Source of the DNA: Acidimicrobiales bacterium | GTDB lineage: Bacteria; Actinomycetota; Acidimicrobiia; Acidimicrobiales; AC-9 | NCBI GenBank assembly: GCA_036270875.1 | Contig: DATBBR010000146.1 | Location: forward strand, 1 to 38,961 | Reading direction: 5' to 3' | Length of the DNA: 38,961 bases | Notes under the pieces: generated by a model | Seen by the model: only the letters and a program-made list of their open reading frames with translations | Told to the model about the DNA's origin: nothing | The model's database searches: none | Position numbers and translations under genes: made by a program | Shown here: positions 1 through 8,597 of the stretch, piece by piece | Position numbering within the stretch: position 1 is the first letter of the stretch | Layout: each line of letters opens with the position of its first letter

Positions 1-43
1 GTTATGTAAAGTTGCTGAGCTAGACAGCGGGAGGGCTGTCGGG

Positions 44-62
44 ACGGCTCCTCTCGGGAGCC
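44..62. terminator. possible terminator hairpin
   Basis: A six-pair stem, GGCTCC against GGAGCC, closes a five-base loop at 46-62. It lies about 100 bases past the stop of the RDD gene on the minus strand, so it could end that transcript or one entering from the left. No T-run follows. Confidence 0.3.
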
Positions 63-128
63 CCCTCCCCGGTCGCTCAGGGCCACGTGGGGCCCCTCGG
101 CGCCGCCAGGAGGGCCCGGCTTTCATTC

Positions 129-173
129 CGGCGACTCAGGCGACTCCGTCGAATCAGGCGACTCAGGCGACGA
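129..173. repeat. short tandem repeat, 9-base unit
   Basis: Five consecutive 9-base units fit the pattern aggcgactc, some with one to three changes. The array runs across the stop codon of the RDD gene. On the minus strand the unit reads gtcgcctga, so several in-frame TGA codons follow the true stop. Confidence 0.6.
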
Positions 174-774
174 TGACGACCGTGTGGCAGATCTTGTCGG
201 AGAACGTCTGGCGCTTGTGGTCCCACAGCGGCCACAGGAAGCCGGCGTACAGCGGCAGGACGTCCACGATGTGGGCGATGTAGCGAACGATCGACAGCCA
301 CGGGCCCACCACCTCGCCGTCGTCCTGTCGCACCAGCCTGGTGCCGACGAAGCGCTTGCCGGCGGTCTGTCCCGTTATGCCCTGGACGACCAGGTTCCAA
401 ATTACGAAGGCTACGACGGCCACGTAGGCGATGACCCCGGCCGGGGCCCACACCCTGACGAGGATGGCGGCGGCCAGGAACGGGGCCACGAAGTCGACCA
501 GGTACGAGGCCACGCGCAGCCCCCAGTGGGCGAGGACAGCCTCTCTCGCCGGTCGGTCCTCGTCGAGGGCCTCCGCCTGCGCCCCGGTGCCCGGCGTGGA
601 CCCGGCGTCGCCCCAGCGAGCCGAGCGTGGCTCGGCCCAGCCGGCGGGTCCCCTCGGGCGATCCGTGCTCAGGTCTGCTCCTTCGGTGACCCGGAAGGGA
701 CTCCCCCTGCCGGGCCGTTTGGCCGAGAACGTACCAGCTGGGCTGCGGCGCCCGACAAACGCGCTCAGCAACAC
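163..774 (-). CDS. RDD family membrane protein
   Basis: This is an integral membrane protein of about 200 residues whose C-terminal half is an RDD domain. It opens with LRVASYLVDFVAP, has two hydrophobic segments around residues 90-135, the typical GQTAGKRFVGTRLVR loop, and a third hydrophobic segment ending in DKICHTVVIVA. The function of RDD proteins is mostly unknown; some are transporters. The first 80 residues are polar and low in complexity. The start is uncertain: GTG at 774 and TTG at 771 are the only ordinary starts upstream of the domain and neither has a ribosome site. A GAAGGAG sequence near 680 precedes only a CTG. The gene is divergent from the aldolase-family gene. Confidence 0.8.
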   Translation of the reverse strand: MLLSAFVGRRSPAGTFSAKRPGRGSPFRVTEGADLSTDRPRGPAGWAEPRSARWGDAGSTPGTGAQAEALDEDRPAREAVLAHWGLRVASYLVDFVAPFLAAAILVRVWAPAGVIAYVAVVAFVIWNLVVQGITGQTAGKRFVGTRLVRQDDGEVVGPWLSIVRYIAHIVDVLPLYAGFLWPLWDHKRQTFSDKICHTVVIVA

Positions 775-833
775 CGCTGTCGAACCGAGCCGTTAGGATC
801 GAATCGTCACATTCCTCTCGCGGAGGTGTCCAG

Positions 834-1589
834 ATGCCGGGTCTCCCGCTGCCGCCCCAGTTCGAGTCCGTCGAGGACGAGCGGCTGCACCGCAAGCAGC
901 GCCTCGCGGCCGCGTTCCGCTTGTTCTCGCGGTTCGGCTTCGACGAGGGGGTCGCCGGCCACATCACGGCGCGGGATCCGGAGCGTCTCGATCATTTCTG
1001 GGTGAACCCCTTCGGTGTCCACTTCGGCCACATCCGAGTCAGCGACCTCATCCTGGTGAACGACCAGGGCGAGGTGGTCGAGGGTGACTACGCCGTCAAC
1101 ACCGCCGCCTTCGCCATCCACTCCCAGGTCCACGCCGCCCGCCCCGACGTGGTGGCCGCCGCCCACGCCCACTCGATCTACGGCAAGTCGTGGTCGGCGC
1201 TCGGACGCACGCTGGACCCGATCACCCAGGACGTCTGCGCCTTCTACGGAGACCACGCCCTGTTCGACGACTACACCGGTGTCGTGCTCGACGTCGAGGA
1301 GGGCAAGCGCCTCGCCCACTCCCTGGCCGACGCCAAAGCCGTCATCCTGCGCAACCACGGCCTGCTGACGGTCGGCCAGTCCGTCGACGAGGCGGCCTGG
1401 TGGTTCATCACCATGGAGCGCTCGTGCCAGGCTCAGCTCCTCGCTGAGGCGGCGGGCAAGCCGGTGCTGATCGACGAGGACATGGCCCGGCTCACCTCCA
1501 GTCAGGTGGGCTCGAACATCGCCGGTTGGTTCAGCTTCCAGCCGCTCTACGACCGCATCGTGCGGGAGCAACCCGACCTGCTCGGGTAG
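834..1589 (+). CDS. class II aldolase/adducin family protein
   Basis: The 251-residue product has the class II aldolase/adducin fold. Visible marks are GHITARDPE near residue 41, the zinc-ligand pair AAHAHS near residue 105, and ILRNHGLLTVG near residue 177, which carries the third zinc histidine. Relatives include fuculose-phosphate and ribulose-phosphate epimerase/aldolases and decarboxylase-like enzymes. The long N-terminal helix before the domain fits the subgroup often annotated simply as class II aldolase. The substrate cannot be told. A GGAGGT ribosome site at 822-827 sits six bases before the ATG, which fixes the start. Its stop TAG directly abuts the stop of the convergent LLM oxidoreductase gene, leaving no intergenic base. 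Confidence 0.88.
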   Translation: MPGLPLPPQFESVEDERLHRKQRLAAAFRLFSRFGFDEGVAGHITARDPERLDHFWVNPFGVHFGHIRVSDLILVNDQGEVVEGDYAVNTAAFAIHSQVHAARPDVVAAAHAHSIYGKSWSALGRTLDPITQDVCAFYGDHALFDDYTGVVLDVEEGKRLAHSLADAKAVILRNHGLLTVGQSVDEAAWWFITMERSCQAQLLAEAAGKPVLIDEDMARLTSSQVGSNIAGWFSFQPLYDRIVREQPDLLG

Positions 1590-2474
1590 CTACAGCTCCC
1601 CCGCCGGCTCCACGAACCGCTCGGACAGCCCGGCCACGAGGGCGCGCAGCTTCTCGCTGTCGGTCGCGAAGGCGGGGAGCACAAGCTGGTCGACCCCGGC
1701 GTCCCGGTAGGCGGCGAGGCTCTTCGGCTCCACCGGCTTGAGATAGGACGAGACCGTCACGTCGACGTCGGCCAGCGTGCGGCCCCGCTCCTCGAGGAGG
1801 CGCTCGAGACTCGACACGCGCTCGGCGGTCTCCTCGGGGCCGAGGTTGAACCCGTGCCAGCCGTGGCCGAGGTCGGCCACCCGGCGTAGGGCGGCATCGC
1901 TCTCGCCCCCGAAGTACAGCGGCGGGTGCGGCTGCTGCACCGGCTTCGGGAACATCCGGCAGCGAGGGAGGGAATAGAACCTCCCCTGGTACTCGGAAGG
2001 ATCGTCGCACCACAGGCGGCGCATGACCTCGACGTACTCCCGGCACCGCTCAGCCCGGTGCTCGAAGGGCGCGGCCACGGCCTCGAACTCGTCGCGCAGC
2101 CAGCCGATACCAATGCCGAAGTCGAAGCGACCCCCGGACAGCCAGTCGACCGTCGATGCGTCCTTGGCCGTGTAGACGGGATTGCGCTGGGGAAGCAGGC
2201 ACACCGCGGTGCCCAGCCGCACCGTGGATGTCACCCCGGCGAGGAACGACAGCGTGTCGAACGGCTCGAGCAGCCCGGTCTCTCCGACGAGGGGGATCTT
2301 GCCGTCGTCAGCGTATGGATATCGCGACTCGTACTCGTCGACGAGCACGGCGTGCTCGCCCACCCACACTGACGAGAAGCCACCTTCCTCGGCCCCTGCC
2401 GCCGCCGCGGCCAGGAACTCGGGTGTTGCGACGGGATTGACGGTGGCGATGAACAGCCCGACGCGCATTGTCAC
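1590..2474 (-). CDS. LLM-class F420-dependent oxidoreductase
   Basis: This is a luciferase-like (beta/alpha)8 oxidoreductase of 294 residues. It opens with MRVGLFIATVNPVATPEF, followed by SVWVGEHAVL, the RLGTAVCLLPQRNP strand, and GGRFDFGIGIGWLRDEFEA, all usual in F420-dependent members. These enzymes move hydride between coenzyme F420 and a substrate that is unknown here. The GTG start follows the TGA of the upstream acyl-CoA synthetase gene with no gap, so the two are very likely translationally coupled. An ATG two codons later is the alternative start. Coenzyme choice (F420 rather than FMN) is inferred from the family. Confidence 0.88.
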   Translation of the reverse strand: MTMRVGLFIATVNPVATPEFLAAAAAGAEEGGFSSVWVGEHAVLVDEYESRYPYADDGKIPLVGETGLLEPFDTLSFLAGVTSTVRLGTAVCLLPQRNPVYTAKDASTVDWLSGGRFDFGIGIGWLRDEFEAVAAPFEHRAERCREYVEVMRRLWCDDPSEYQGRFYSLPRCRMFPKPVQQPHPPLYFGGESDAALRRVADLGHGWHGFNLGPEETAERVSSLERLLEERGRTLADVDVTVSSYLKPVEPKSLAAYRDAGVDQLVLPAFATDSEKLRALVAGLSERFVEPAGEL

Positions 2475-4031
2475 TCAGCTCTCCTCGCCACTCGGTTGCG
2501 CTCCAAGTTGTGCCCGAAGCTCGAACTTGAGGACCTTGCCCGCGGGGTTGCGAGGCAAGGCGTCGACCACGTGCAAGCGAGTGGGCAGCTTGTAGCGGGC
2601 GAGCGAGCGGCCGGCGACGTCTCGCAGGTCCTCCAGCGTCAGGGACGCGTCGTCCTTGACCACGGCGACCGCCACCACGGCCTCACCCCAACGCTCGTCG
2701 GGCACACCCACGACCGCCACGTCGGCGACGGCGGGATGCTGGAAGAGCGCCCCCTCCACCTCCGCCGGATACACGTTCTCGCCGCCGGTGAGCACCATGT
2801 CCTTCACCCGATCGACGATGTAGAGAAACCCGTCCTCGTCGAGGTAGCCGAGATCACCGGTGTGGAACCAGCCCTCGCCGTCGACGGCGGCCGCCGTGGC
2901 CTCGGGCTGGTTCCAGTACCCCTTCATGACGTTGGGGCCCCGCACGCACACCTCGCCGCGGGCCAGGGGCTCGGCCACCGCGCCGCCCTCCCCGCCCGCC
3001 AGTCGCACCTCGGTGAACAACGGAGGCTGGCCCGCCGAGCCCACCTTCGCCAAGGCGAACTCCGACGTGAGGAACGTCACCAGGGGCGCCGTCTCGGTCA
3101 AGCCGTAGCCCTGGTTGATGGGTACGCCCACGCCGTTGTAGATCTTGATGAGCGCCTCGGGCACCGGCGCTCCCCCACAGACCACCATCCGCAGGCTGGT
3201 GAGATCGGCCTCGCCGAACCGCGGGTGCTGGCTCATGAACATGAGCATGGCCGGCACGGCGAACACGGTCGTGATGCCCTGGCTGGCGATGGCCTCGAGG
3301 CAGCCGTCAGGGTCGAAGCTGCGGTGGAGCACCACCTCTCCGCCCTTCTGCCATGTGACGAGGGTGGTGACGTTCAGGCCGCCGATGTGGAACAGCGGCG
3401 CGACGACGAGGGTGACGTCGTCCTGCACGATGTCCAGGGTGTGGAGCGCATTGACGTTGTTCCACCAGAGGTTGCCGTGTGTGAGCATGGCCCCCTTGGG
3501 TAGTCCGGTCGTGCCCGAGGTGTACATGATGAGGGCCACCTCGTCGGCGCCGATCGGCTCCGTGGCCGAGATCGGGCGGTGGCCCGCGATCACCCTTTCG
3601 AGCGGCTCCCACCCGTCGGCGACCGTGTCGTCAGCCCCCAGGTAGCGCCGCACCGACAGATCAGGACGCATCGAGTCGACCACTGCTCGGTGCGGGTCGT
3701 CGACCACCAGGGTGTGGATCCCGGCGTCGCCGATGATGTACGCCAGCTCCGGCCCCGTCAGGCGGAAGTTCAACGGCACGAAGCTCGCCCCCAGGCGGGA
3801 CGCGGCGAGCATGGTCTCGAAGAATGCCGGCTGGTTGAGACCGAGGAAACCGACCCGGTCGCCATGGCAGACACCGCCGGCGCGCAGACCGGCCGCCAAT
3901 CGGTCGAGACGGTCGAGGAACTGGGCGTAGGTGCGCGTTGTCCCCTCGAATGTCAGCGCCCGACGGTCCGGCGTCAGCGCGGCCCGCCGGGCGAACCAGC
4001 TTCCGAGGCTGACGTCGACGTTCGAGGCCAT
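2475..4031 (-). CDS. acyl-CoA synthetase (AMP-forming, FadD type)
   Basis: The 518-residue protein is a member of the ANL adenylating superfamily that activates carboxylic acids to acyl-CoA through an acyl-AMP. The signature loop IMYTSGTTGLPKGAM lies near residue 170, GYGLTETAP near 310, GWFHTGDLGYLDEDG near 390, and DMVLTGGENVYPAEVE near 412. The C-terminal catalytic lysine is in PRNPAGKVLKFELR near 500. Length is normal for medium- or long-chain FadD enzymes; the acid used cannot be named. The ATG has a GAGGAG ribosome site five to six bases upstream. It lies 98 bases downstream of gcvPB on the same strand and is directly joined to the LLM oxidoreductase gene, so all may share a transcript. 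Confidence 0.93.
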   Translation of the reverse strand: MASNVDVSLGSWFARRAALTPDRRALTFEGTTRTYAQFLDRLDRLAAGLRAGGVCHGDRVGFLGLNQPAFFETMLAASRLGASFVPLNFRLTGPELAYIIGDAGIHTLVVDDPHRAVVDSMRPDLSVRRYLGADDTVADGWEPLERVIAGHRPISATEPIGADEVALIMYTSGTTGLPKGAMLTHGNLWWNNVNALHTLDIVQDDVTLVVAPLFHIGGLNVTTLVTWQKGGEVVLHRSFDPDGCLEAIASQGITTVFAVPAMLMFMSQHPRFGEADLTSLRMVVCGGAPVPEALIKIYNGVGVPINQGYGLTETAPLVTFLTSEFALAKVGSAGQPPLFTEVRLAGGEGGAVAEPLARGEVCVRGPNVMKGYWNQPEATAAAVDGEGWFHTGDLGYLDEDGFLYIVDRVKDMVLTGGENVYPAEVEGALFQHPAVADVAVVGVPDERWGEAVVAVAVVKDDASLTLEDLRDVAGRSLARYKLPTRLHVVDALPRNPAGKVLKFELRAQLGAQPSGEES

Positions 4032-4129
4032 GTGAGCTCCTCTCTCGGCCTACGTGCGCCGACCATAACGCGCTGCCAGCCCCGCCCCGGCGGCCGCCGA
4101 GGGCGCCGACCCTCGCAAGTGTGCCGTGC

Positions 4130-5683
4130 TCAGCTACGGGCGTCCCAGGTGGGAACCAGCTGGCGAGCCGCCCTGGCCTCGTCGACCCGGCTGACCGGCG
4201 TGGTCCGCGGCGCCGCCTTGGCCGGGCCGGCATCGCCACCCAGTGCCTCGGCGGCGATGATCTCGAGGGCGTGAGCCAAGGCTTCGAGCGTCTGCGGGCT
4301 CTCGGTCTCGGTCGGCTCGATCATGAGGGCCTCCTCGACGGTGAGCGGGAAGTACACCGTCGGGGAGTGGAAGCCCTCCTCCAGCAGCCGCTTGGCCACG
4401 TCGATGGCCTTGACGCCGCTGCGCCGCTTCAGGTTGGCAGCCGAGATCACGAGCTCGTGCATGTTGGGCCGGTCGTAGGGGATGTCGTAGGAGCCTCGCA
4501 GGCGCTGACGCAGCCAGTTGGCGTTGAGCACGGCGGCGTCGGCCACGCGCCGTAGGCCGTCACCGCCGTTGGCCAGGATGTAGGCGTAGGCGCGGGCCAG
4601 GACCACGGCGTTGCCGTGCCAGGAATGCACCCTGCCGATGGACCGCTCCGGCATCTCCCACCCGTACCGGTCGGCCTGGTCCTCCCGGTCACCGGGCCGA
4701 CGCACGGGGCGCGGTCCGGGCAGGAAGGGCGCCAGCCGCTCCGACACCGCCACCGGCCCTGCGCCCGGTCCCCCACCGCCGTGAGGGGTGGCGAAGGTCT
4801 TGTGCAGGTTCATGTGCACGATGTCGAAGCCCATGTCGCCGGGGCGGGCCACACCGAGGATGGCGTTGAGGTTGGCCCCGTCGTAGTAGAGCAATCCACC
4901 GACGTCGTGCACGGCGGCGGCGATGCTGGCGATGTCCTCCTCGAACAGCCCGAGGGTGTTCGGGTTGGTGAGCATGATGCCCGCCACCGTCTCGTCGAGG
5001 ACGGCCCCGAGCGCGCCCACGTCGACACAACCCCTGGCGTCGGAGGCCACCGTCGTCACTTCGTAGCCCCCGAGGGTGACCGACGCCGGGTTCGTCCCGT
5101 GGGCGGAGTCGGGGATGATCACCCGTCGCCGCCGTGACCCGTCCCGCGCCCCGTGCCAGGCCCGCATCAGCATCAACCCGGTGAGCTCGCCGGCGGCGCC
5201 CGCCGCCGGCTGCAGGGTGGCCGCAGCCATCCCCGTCACCTCGCACAGGGCCTCCTCGAGGGCGACCAACAGCTCCAGCCACCCCTGCACCAGCGACGCG
5301 GGAGCGGCGGGGTGGGCTCCGGTCAGGCCGGCGAGGCCGGCGACCTCGTCGCACACCTTGGGGTTGTACTTCATCGTGCACGAGCCCAGGGGGTAGGCCC
5401 CGACGTCCACCGCGTACTGCCGGTGCGACAGCCGGGTGAAGTGGGCCACGAGGTCACGCTCGGACACCTCGGCCACCTCGACGGGCTCGGTCCGCAGGTG
5501 CGCCGCCGGCACCAGCTCCTGAGCTGTCCACTCCGGCAGACCCGTGGTGCGCAGGGACCACGACCGCCGACCGGGCTGCGAGAGCTCGAAGATGGTCGGC
5601 TCCGAGTCCCGGCCCATGAGCGGTGCGCTCGACGCCCGCCCCCCGGCGGCGTTGGTGGCGGCGCCCATGCCGTCTCGGTCCAT
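4130..5683 (-). CDS. gcvPB: glycine decarboxylase P-protein subunit 2
   Basis: This 517-residue subunit carries the pyridoxal phosphate site of the two-subunit glycine decarboxylase. Together with GcvPA it decarboxylates glycine and passes the aminomethyl group to lipoyl-GcvH. The motif MNLHKTFATPHGGGGPG contains the cofactor lysine at about residue 295. It is preceded by IIPDSAHGTNPASV and by ANLNAILGVARPGDMGFD. The sequence could be read open much further upstream, to 6277, but that part lies over gcvPA in another frame. The ATG at 5683 shares one base with the gcvPA stop (TGATG), a classic coupling arrangement, so that start was chosen. About 25 residues before the conserved SQPGRRSW segment are a variable extension. 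Confidence 0.95.
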   Translation of the reverse strand: MDRDGMGAATNAAGGRASSAPLMGRDSEPTIFELSQPGRRSWSLRTTGLPEWTAQELVPAAHLRTEPVEVAEVSERDLVAHFTRLSHRQYAVDVGAYPLGSCTMKYNPKVCDEVAGLAGLTGAHPAAPASLVQGWLELLVALEEALCEVTGMAAATLQPAAGAAGELTGLMLMRAWHGARDGSRRRRVIIPDSAHGTNPASVTLGGYEVTTVASDARGCVDVGALGAVLDETVAGIMLTNPNTLGLFEEDIASIAAAVHDVGGLLYYDGANLNAILGVARPGDMGFDIVHMNLHKTFATPHGGGGPGAGPVAVSERLAPFLPGPRPVRRPGDREDQADRYGWEMPERSIGRVHSWHGNAVVLARAYAYILANGGDGLRRVADAAVLNANWLRQRLRGSYDIPYDRPNMHELVISAANLKRRSGVKAIDVAKRLLEEGFHSPTVYFPLTVEEALMIEPTETESPQTLEALAHALEIIAAEALGGDAGPAKAAPRTTPVSRVDEARAARQLVPTWDARS

Positions 5684-7035
5684 CACCGCACCGCCTTGTC
5701 GAAGGCGGCCGCGAAGGCGTCGATCTCGTCCCTTGTCCGGCGCTCGGTGACCGCCACGAGCAGGCCCCCGTCGCACCCACTGGCCTCGAGACCGGGGCCG
5801 AGCGGCACCCCGGCCAGAAAGCCCTCCTCGGCCAGCCGTTCGACGAGCACCTCGCCGTCGACCGGGGCCCGGACGGCGAACTCCCGCAGGACGGGCGCCG
5901 GGACGAGGGGCTCGACGCCGTCGACGGCGAGGAGCGCTTCCCGGCAGTAGCGCGCGCCTCGGGCGCAGCGCAGGGCCACCTCGGCCAGTCCACGCGTGCC
6001 CAACCAGCCGAGCTGGATCGCCGCCGTCACGGCCATCAATGTCTGGTTGGTGCAGACGTTCGACGACGCCCGCTCCCTGCGGATGTCCTGCTCCCTGGTC
6101 CGCAGGGTGGTGACGTAGGCCCTGCGCCGCTCCGTGTCCACCGTCTCGCCCACCAGCCGCCCGGGTAGGCGGCGAAGGTGCTCCTCGGTGCAGGCGAAGA
6201 GCCCCAGGTAGGGACCACCGAAATTGAGCGCCGTGCCGAACGCCTGACCCTCGCCCACGACCACGTCGGCGCCCCACGAGCCCGGCGAGCGCAGCAATCC
6301 GGCCGCCACCGGGTCGAAGGCCACGACGAGCGGCGCGCCGGCGCGGTCAGCGAGCTGGCGAGCCCGGTCCACGTCCTCCAGGCAGCCCAGGTAGTTGGGA
6401 TAGGCGGTGACGACGGCGCCGACGTCCTGCGGCTCGTCGGGCCATGCCGTGAGCCCTTCGTGGAGGGGGATCTCGACGACGTCGCGACCCTCGCCGGCGG
6501 CGAACGTCCTCACGACCTGGCGCCAGTGCGGATGGACGCCCTGGGAGATCCACACCGTCGATCGACGGGTGGACGACGTCGCCAGGTTCACCGCCTCGAC
6601 GGTGGCGCTGGCGCCGTCGTACAACGAGGCGTTGGCGACGCCGACCCCGGCCAGACGGGCGATCATGGTCTGGAACTCGAAGAGGGCCTGGAGCACCCCT
6701 TGGGCCACCTCGGGCTGGTACGGCGTGTAGGCGGTGACGAACTCAGCCCGGCCAGCGAGGGACCGGGTCACCGCCGGCACCTCGTGGTCGTAGGCGCCCG
6801 CCCCGGCGAAGCAGACCAGGTCCCGTCCGCCTACCTGGTTGCGGCCGGCCAGCTCTTCGAGCCGAGCCACCACGTCGGGCTCTCCGAGTCCCGCTGGCAG
6901 ATCGAGGCCCCCGGCCAGGCGGAGGGCCTGGGGGACGGAAGCGAACAGCTCCTCCACCGACGTCAGGCCCAGCGCCGCCAGCATGGCCTCGATCTCGGCG
7001 TCGGTGTGGGGAACGTAGTGCACTGGCTCACCCAC
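5683..7035 (-). CDS. gcvPA: glycine decarboxylase P-protein subunit 1
   Basis: The 450-residue product is the first half of the split P-protein. Family marks are HYVPHTDAEIEAML at the N-terminus, FAGAGAYDHEVPAV near residue 76, TAYTPYQPEVAQG near 100, and ANASLYDGASATVEAV near 135. It pairs with GcvPB to form the active decarboxylase and acts in the cytoplasm. The GTG at 7035 overlaps the gcvT stop by eight bases. A second GTG at 7023 would give MHYVPHT, which matches the usual family start better, so the true N-terminus may be four residues shorter. The gene is co-directional with gcvT and gcvPB. Confidence 0.95.
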   Translation of the reverse strand: MGEPVHYVPHTDAEIEAMLAALGLTSVEELFASVPQALRLAGGLDLPAGLGEPDVVARLEELAGRNQVGGRDLVCFAGAGAYDHEVPAVTRSLAGRAEFVTAYTPYQPEVAQGVLQALFEFQTMIARLAGVGVANASLYDGASATVEAVNLATSSTRRSTVWISQGVHPHWRQVVRTFAAGEGRDVVEIPLHEGLTAWPDEPQDVGAVVTAYPNYLGCLEDVDRARQLADRAGAPLVVAFDPVAAGLLRSPGSWGADVVVGEGQAFGTALNFGGPYLGLFACTEEHLRRLPGRLVGETVDTERRRAYVTTLRTREQDIRRERASSNVCTNQTLMAVTAAIQLGWLGTRGLAEVALRCARGARYCREALLAVDGVEPLVPAPVLREFAVRAPVDGEVLVERLAEEGFLAGVPLGPGLEASGCDGGLLVAVTERRTRDEIDAFAAAFDKAVR

Positions 7036-8101
7036 CCTTTCTCGCGGTGGCGCGGGGACCGACGAAGGGCAGCGTGACGACGCTGGCGTCGATCGGTCGA
7101 CCGCGCACGTCGATCGTCACTCCCGCGCCGGGATCCACGTCCGGCGCCAGCAGGGCCATCCCGATCCCCCGTTCGAGCACCGGAGAGAAGTTCCCGCTCG
7201 TCACCCGGCCCAGCCGGCGGCCACCATGGCGCACGTCGTTGCCCTCCCGAGGAGGCTGGCGGCTCTCGGTGATCAGACCTCGGAGCCGGCGGGCGATCCC
7301 CCGGCGGCGCTCGGCCTCGAGGGCCTCCCGCCCCCGGAACGGGCCCTTGTCCCACCCGACCACCCAGCCCAGCCCCGCCTGGAGGGGTGTGATCCCCGGA
7401 CCCAGCTCGTGACCGTGGAGGGGCAGCCCCGCCTCCAGCCGGAGGGTGTCGCGCGCACCGAGCCCGGCCGGGACGACGCCCTGGTCCAGGACGGCCCACC
7501 AGAAGGCCTCAGCCCGGGCGACCGGCACGGCGCACTCGACGCCGTCCTCGCCCGTGTAACCGGTCCCGGCAGCCACGCAGTCGACGCCCTCCCAGTCGAA
7601 GCGGGCGACACCGAAGCGCGAGACTGTCGCCGCCACAGGGCTCACCGACGCCACCTGCTCGCGGGCGGTCGGACCCTGGATGGCGATCACGGCCCGTTCG
7701 TGAGTGACGTCGGGACCACCCAGGGCGCTCCTCACGCTGGCGGTGTTGGAGGCGTTGGGCATCACGTCGAAGCGGGTCGGCGAGACCCACCAGACGATGA
7801 TGTCGTCGATCACCGAGCCGTCGGCCTCGTCGAGCAGATGGGTGTACTGCGCGCGCCCGGGGCCGATGCGGCGCAGGTCGTTGGTCAGGCTGCGCTGCAG
7901 CCGCTCGAAGGCGTCACGCCCTTCGACTCGCACCGTGCCCAGGTGGCTGACGTCGAAAGCGACGGCCGCGCTCCGGCACGCCCGATGCTCCGACACCGTT
8001 CCCGAAGGATAGGAGATCGGCATCTCCCATCCGCCGAAGTCGACGAACCGCGCGCCGAGCGACTCATGGGCGGCAGCCAACGGCGAGCGCTGGGTCGTCA
8101 C
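7028..8101 (-). CDS. gcvT: glycine cleavage system T protein (aminomethyltransferase)
   Basis: The 357-residue enzyme takes the aminomethyl group from lipoyl-GcvH and gives methylene-tetrahydrofolate and ammonia. Recognisable parts are HESLGARFVDFGGWEMPISY at the start, AFDVSHLGTVRVEGRDA near residue 48, TGYTGEDGVECAVP near 180, and RDTLRLEAGLPLHGHEL near 225, followed by a C-terminal domain with LGRVTSGNFSPVLERGIGMALL. The GTG start has only a weak ribosome site. It lies 74 bases after the PD-(D/E)XK-like gene and overlaps gcvPA by eight bases. No glycine riboswitch fits in the short upstream gap. Confidence 0.95.
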   Translation of the reverse strand: MTTQRSPLAAAHESLGARFVDFGGWEMPISYPSGTVSEHRACRSAAVAFDVSHLGTVRVEGRDAFERLQRSLTNDLRRIGPGRAQYTHLLDEADGSVIDDIIVWWVSPTRFDVMPNASNTASVRSALGGPDVTHERAVIAIQGPTAREQVASVSPVAATVSRFGVARFDWEGVDCVAAGTGYTGEDGVECAVPVARAEAFWWAVLDQGVVPAGLGARDTLRLEAGLPLHGHELGPGITPLQAGLGWVVGWDKGPFRGREALEAERRRGIARRLRGLITESRQPPREGNDVRHGGRRLGRVTSGNFSPVLERGIGMALLAPDVDPGAGVTIDVRGRPIDASVVTLPFVGPRATARKGG

Positions 8102-8175
8102 AGGCGCCAGCCTACGGCCTCCCCAAGGCGTGGCCAGCCGATGACAGCCCTCCGGGCCCGCCTCCTGGGCCGGCC

Positions 8176-8592
8176 TCAGTCGTCTTCGGGCTCGAAAGAA
8201 AGAGGGCGGGGCTCGACTGTGTCGAGGCCGGCGTCGGCCAGCTGTGACGGCTCCTCCAGTCCGTATTTGACCAGGAGGTTGAGGTAGTCGCGCTGGTAGA
8301 AGATCTTGATCTTCACCTCAGGGTGGAGCTGGCGGAGCCGTCGCACCTTGGCGTTCTTCTTGGTCACCAGCCGCTGGTTGAGGGTGGTGATCTCGATGTA
8401 CAGGTCGTAGGCGGGCAGATAGAAGTCGGGCCGCAGCGCGGCGGCCGGCGCACCATTGCTGTCCCGCTCCAGAGTGAACTCGACCGGCTCGTACTCCCAG
8501 GCGATCCCGTAGAAGTCGAGGAGCTTGGCGAACTGCCGCTCCGAGTTGTGGGCGAAGCGGACGCTCTCGTGGGGGAGGCCGCCTTCGTCCAG
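8176..8592 (-). CDS. small PD-(D/E)XK-like protein, unusual start
   Basis: About 138 residues look like a compact restriction-endonuclease-type fold. The protein shows HNSERQFAKLLDFYGIAWEYEP (a helix with a conserved Glu), then RPDFYLP and YIEITT spaced as the PD…E-x-K core, but with Thr where the Lys is expected. KKNAKVRRL and IKIFYQRDYLNLLVKYGL follow. The family is not known to me by name and a nuclease role is inferred. No ATG, GTG or TTG exists in frame before the core; the first is a GTG in the middle of the domain. A CTG at 8592 lies eight bases after an AGGGGGG stretch and is the start given here. The other option is a -1 frameshift from the upstream merR gene at its G6 run. Confidence 0.65.
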   Translation of the reverse strand: MDEGGLPHESVRFAHNSERQFAKLLDFYGIAWEYEPVEFTLERDSNGAPAAALRPDFYLPAYDLYIEITTLNQRLVTKKNAKVRRLRQLHPEVKIKIFYQRDYLNLLVKYGLEEPSQLADAGLDTVEPRPLSFEPEDD

Positions 8593-8597
8593 TGTGC

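Noticed and set aside
5684-6277. N-terminal extension of gcvPB to 6277
   Set aside because: The extra residues are Arg/Gly-rich, overlie gcvPA in another frame and precede the ATG that overlaps the gcvPA stop.
8102-8175. Possible glycine riboswitch before gcvT
   Set aside because: The gap is only 74 bases and has none of the paired aptamer structure; the gap before gcvH (91 bases) is filled by a terminator hairpin.
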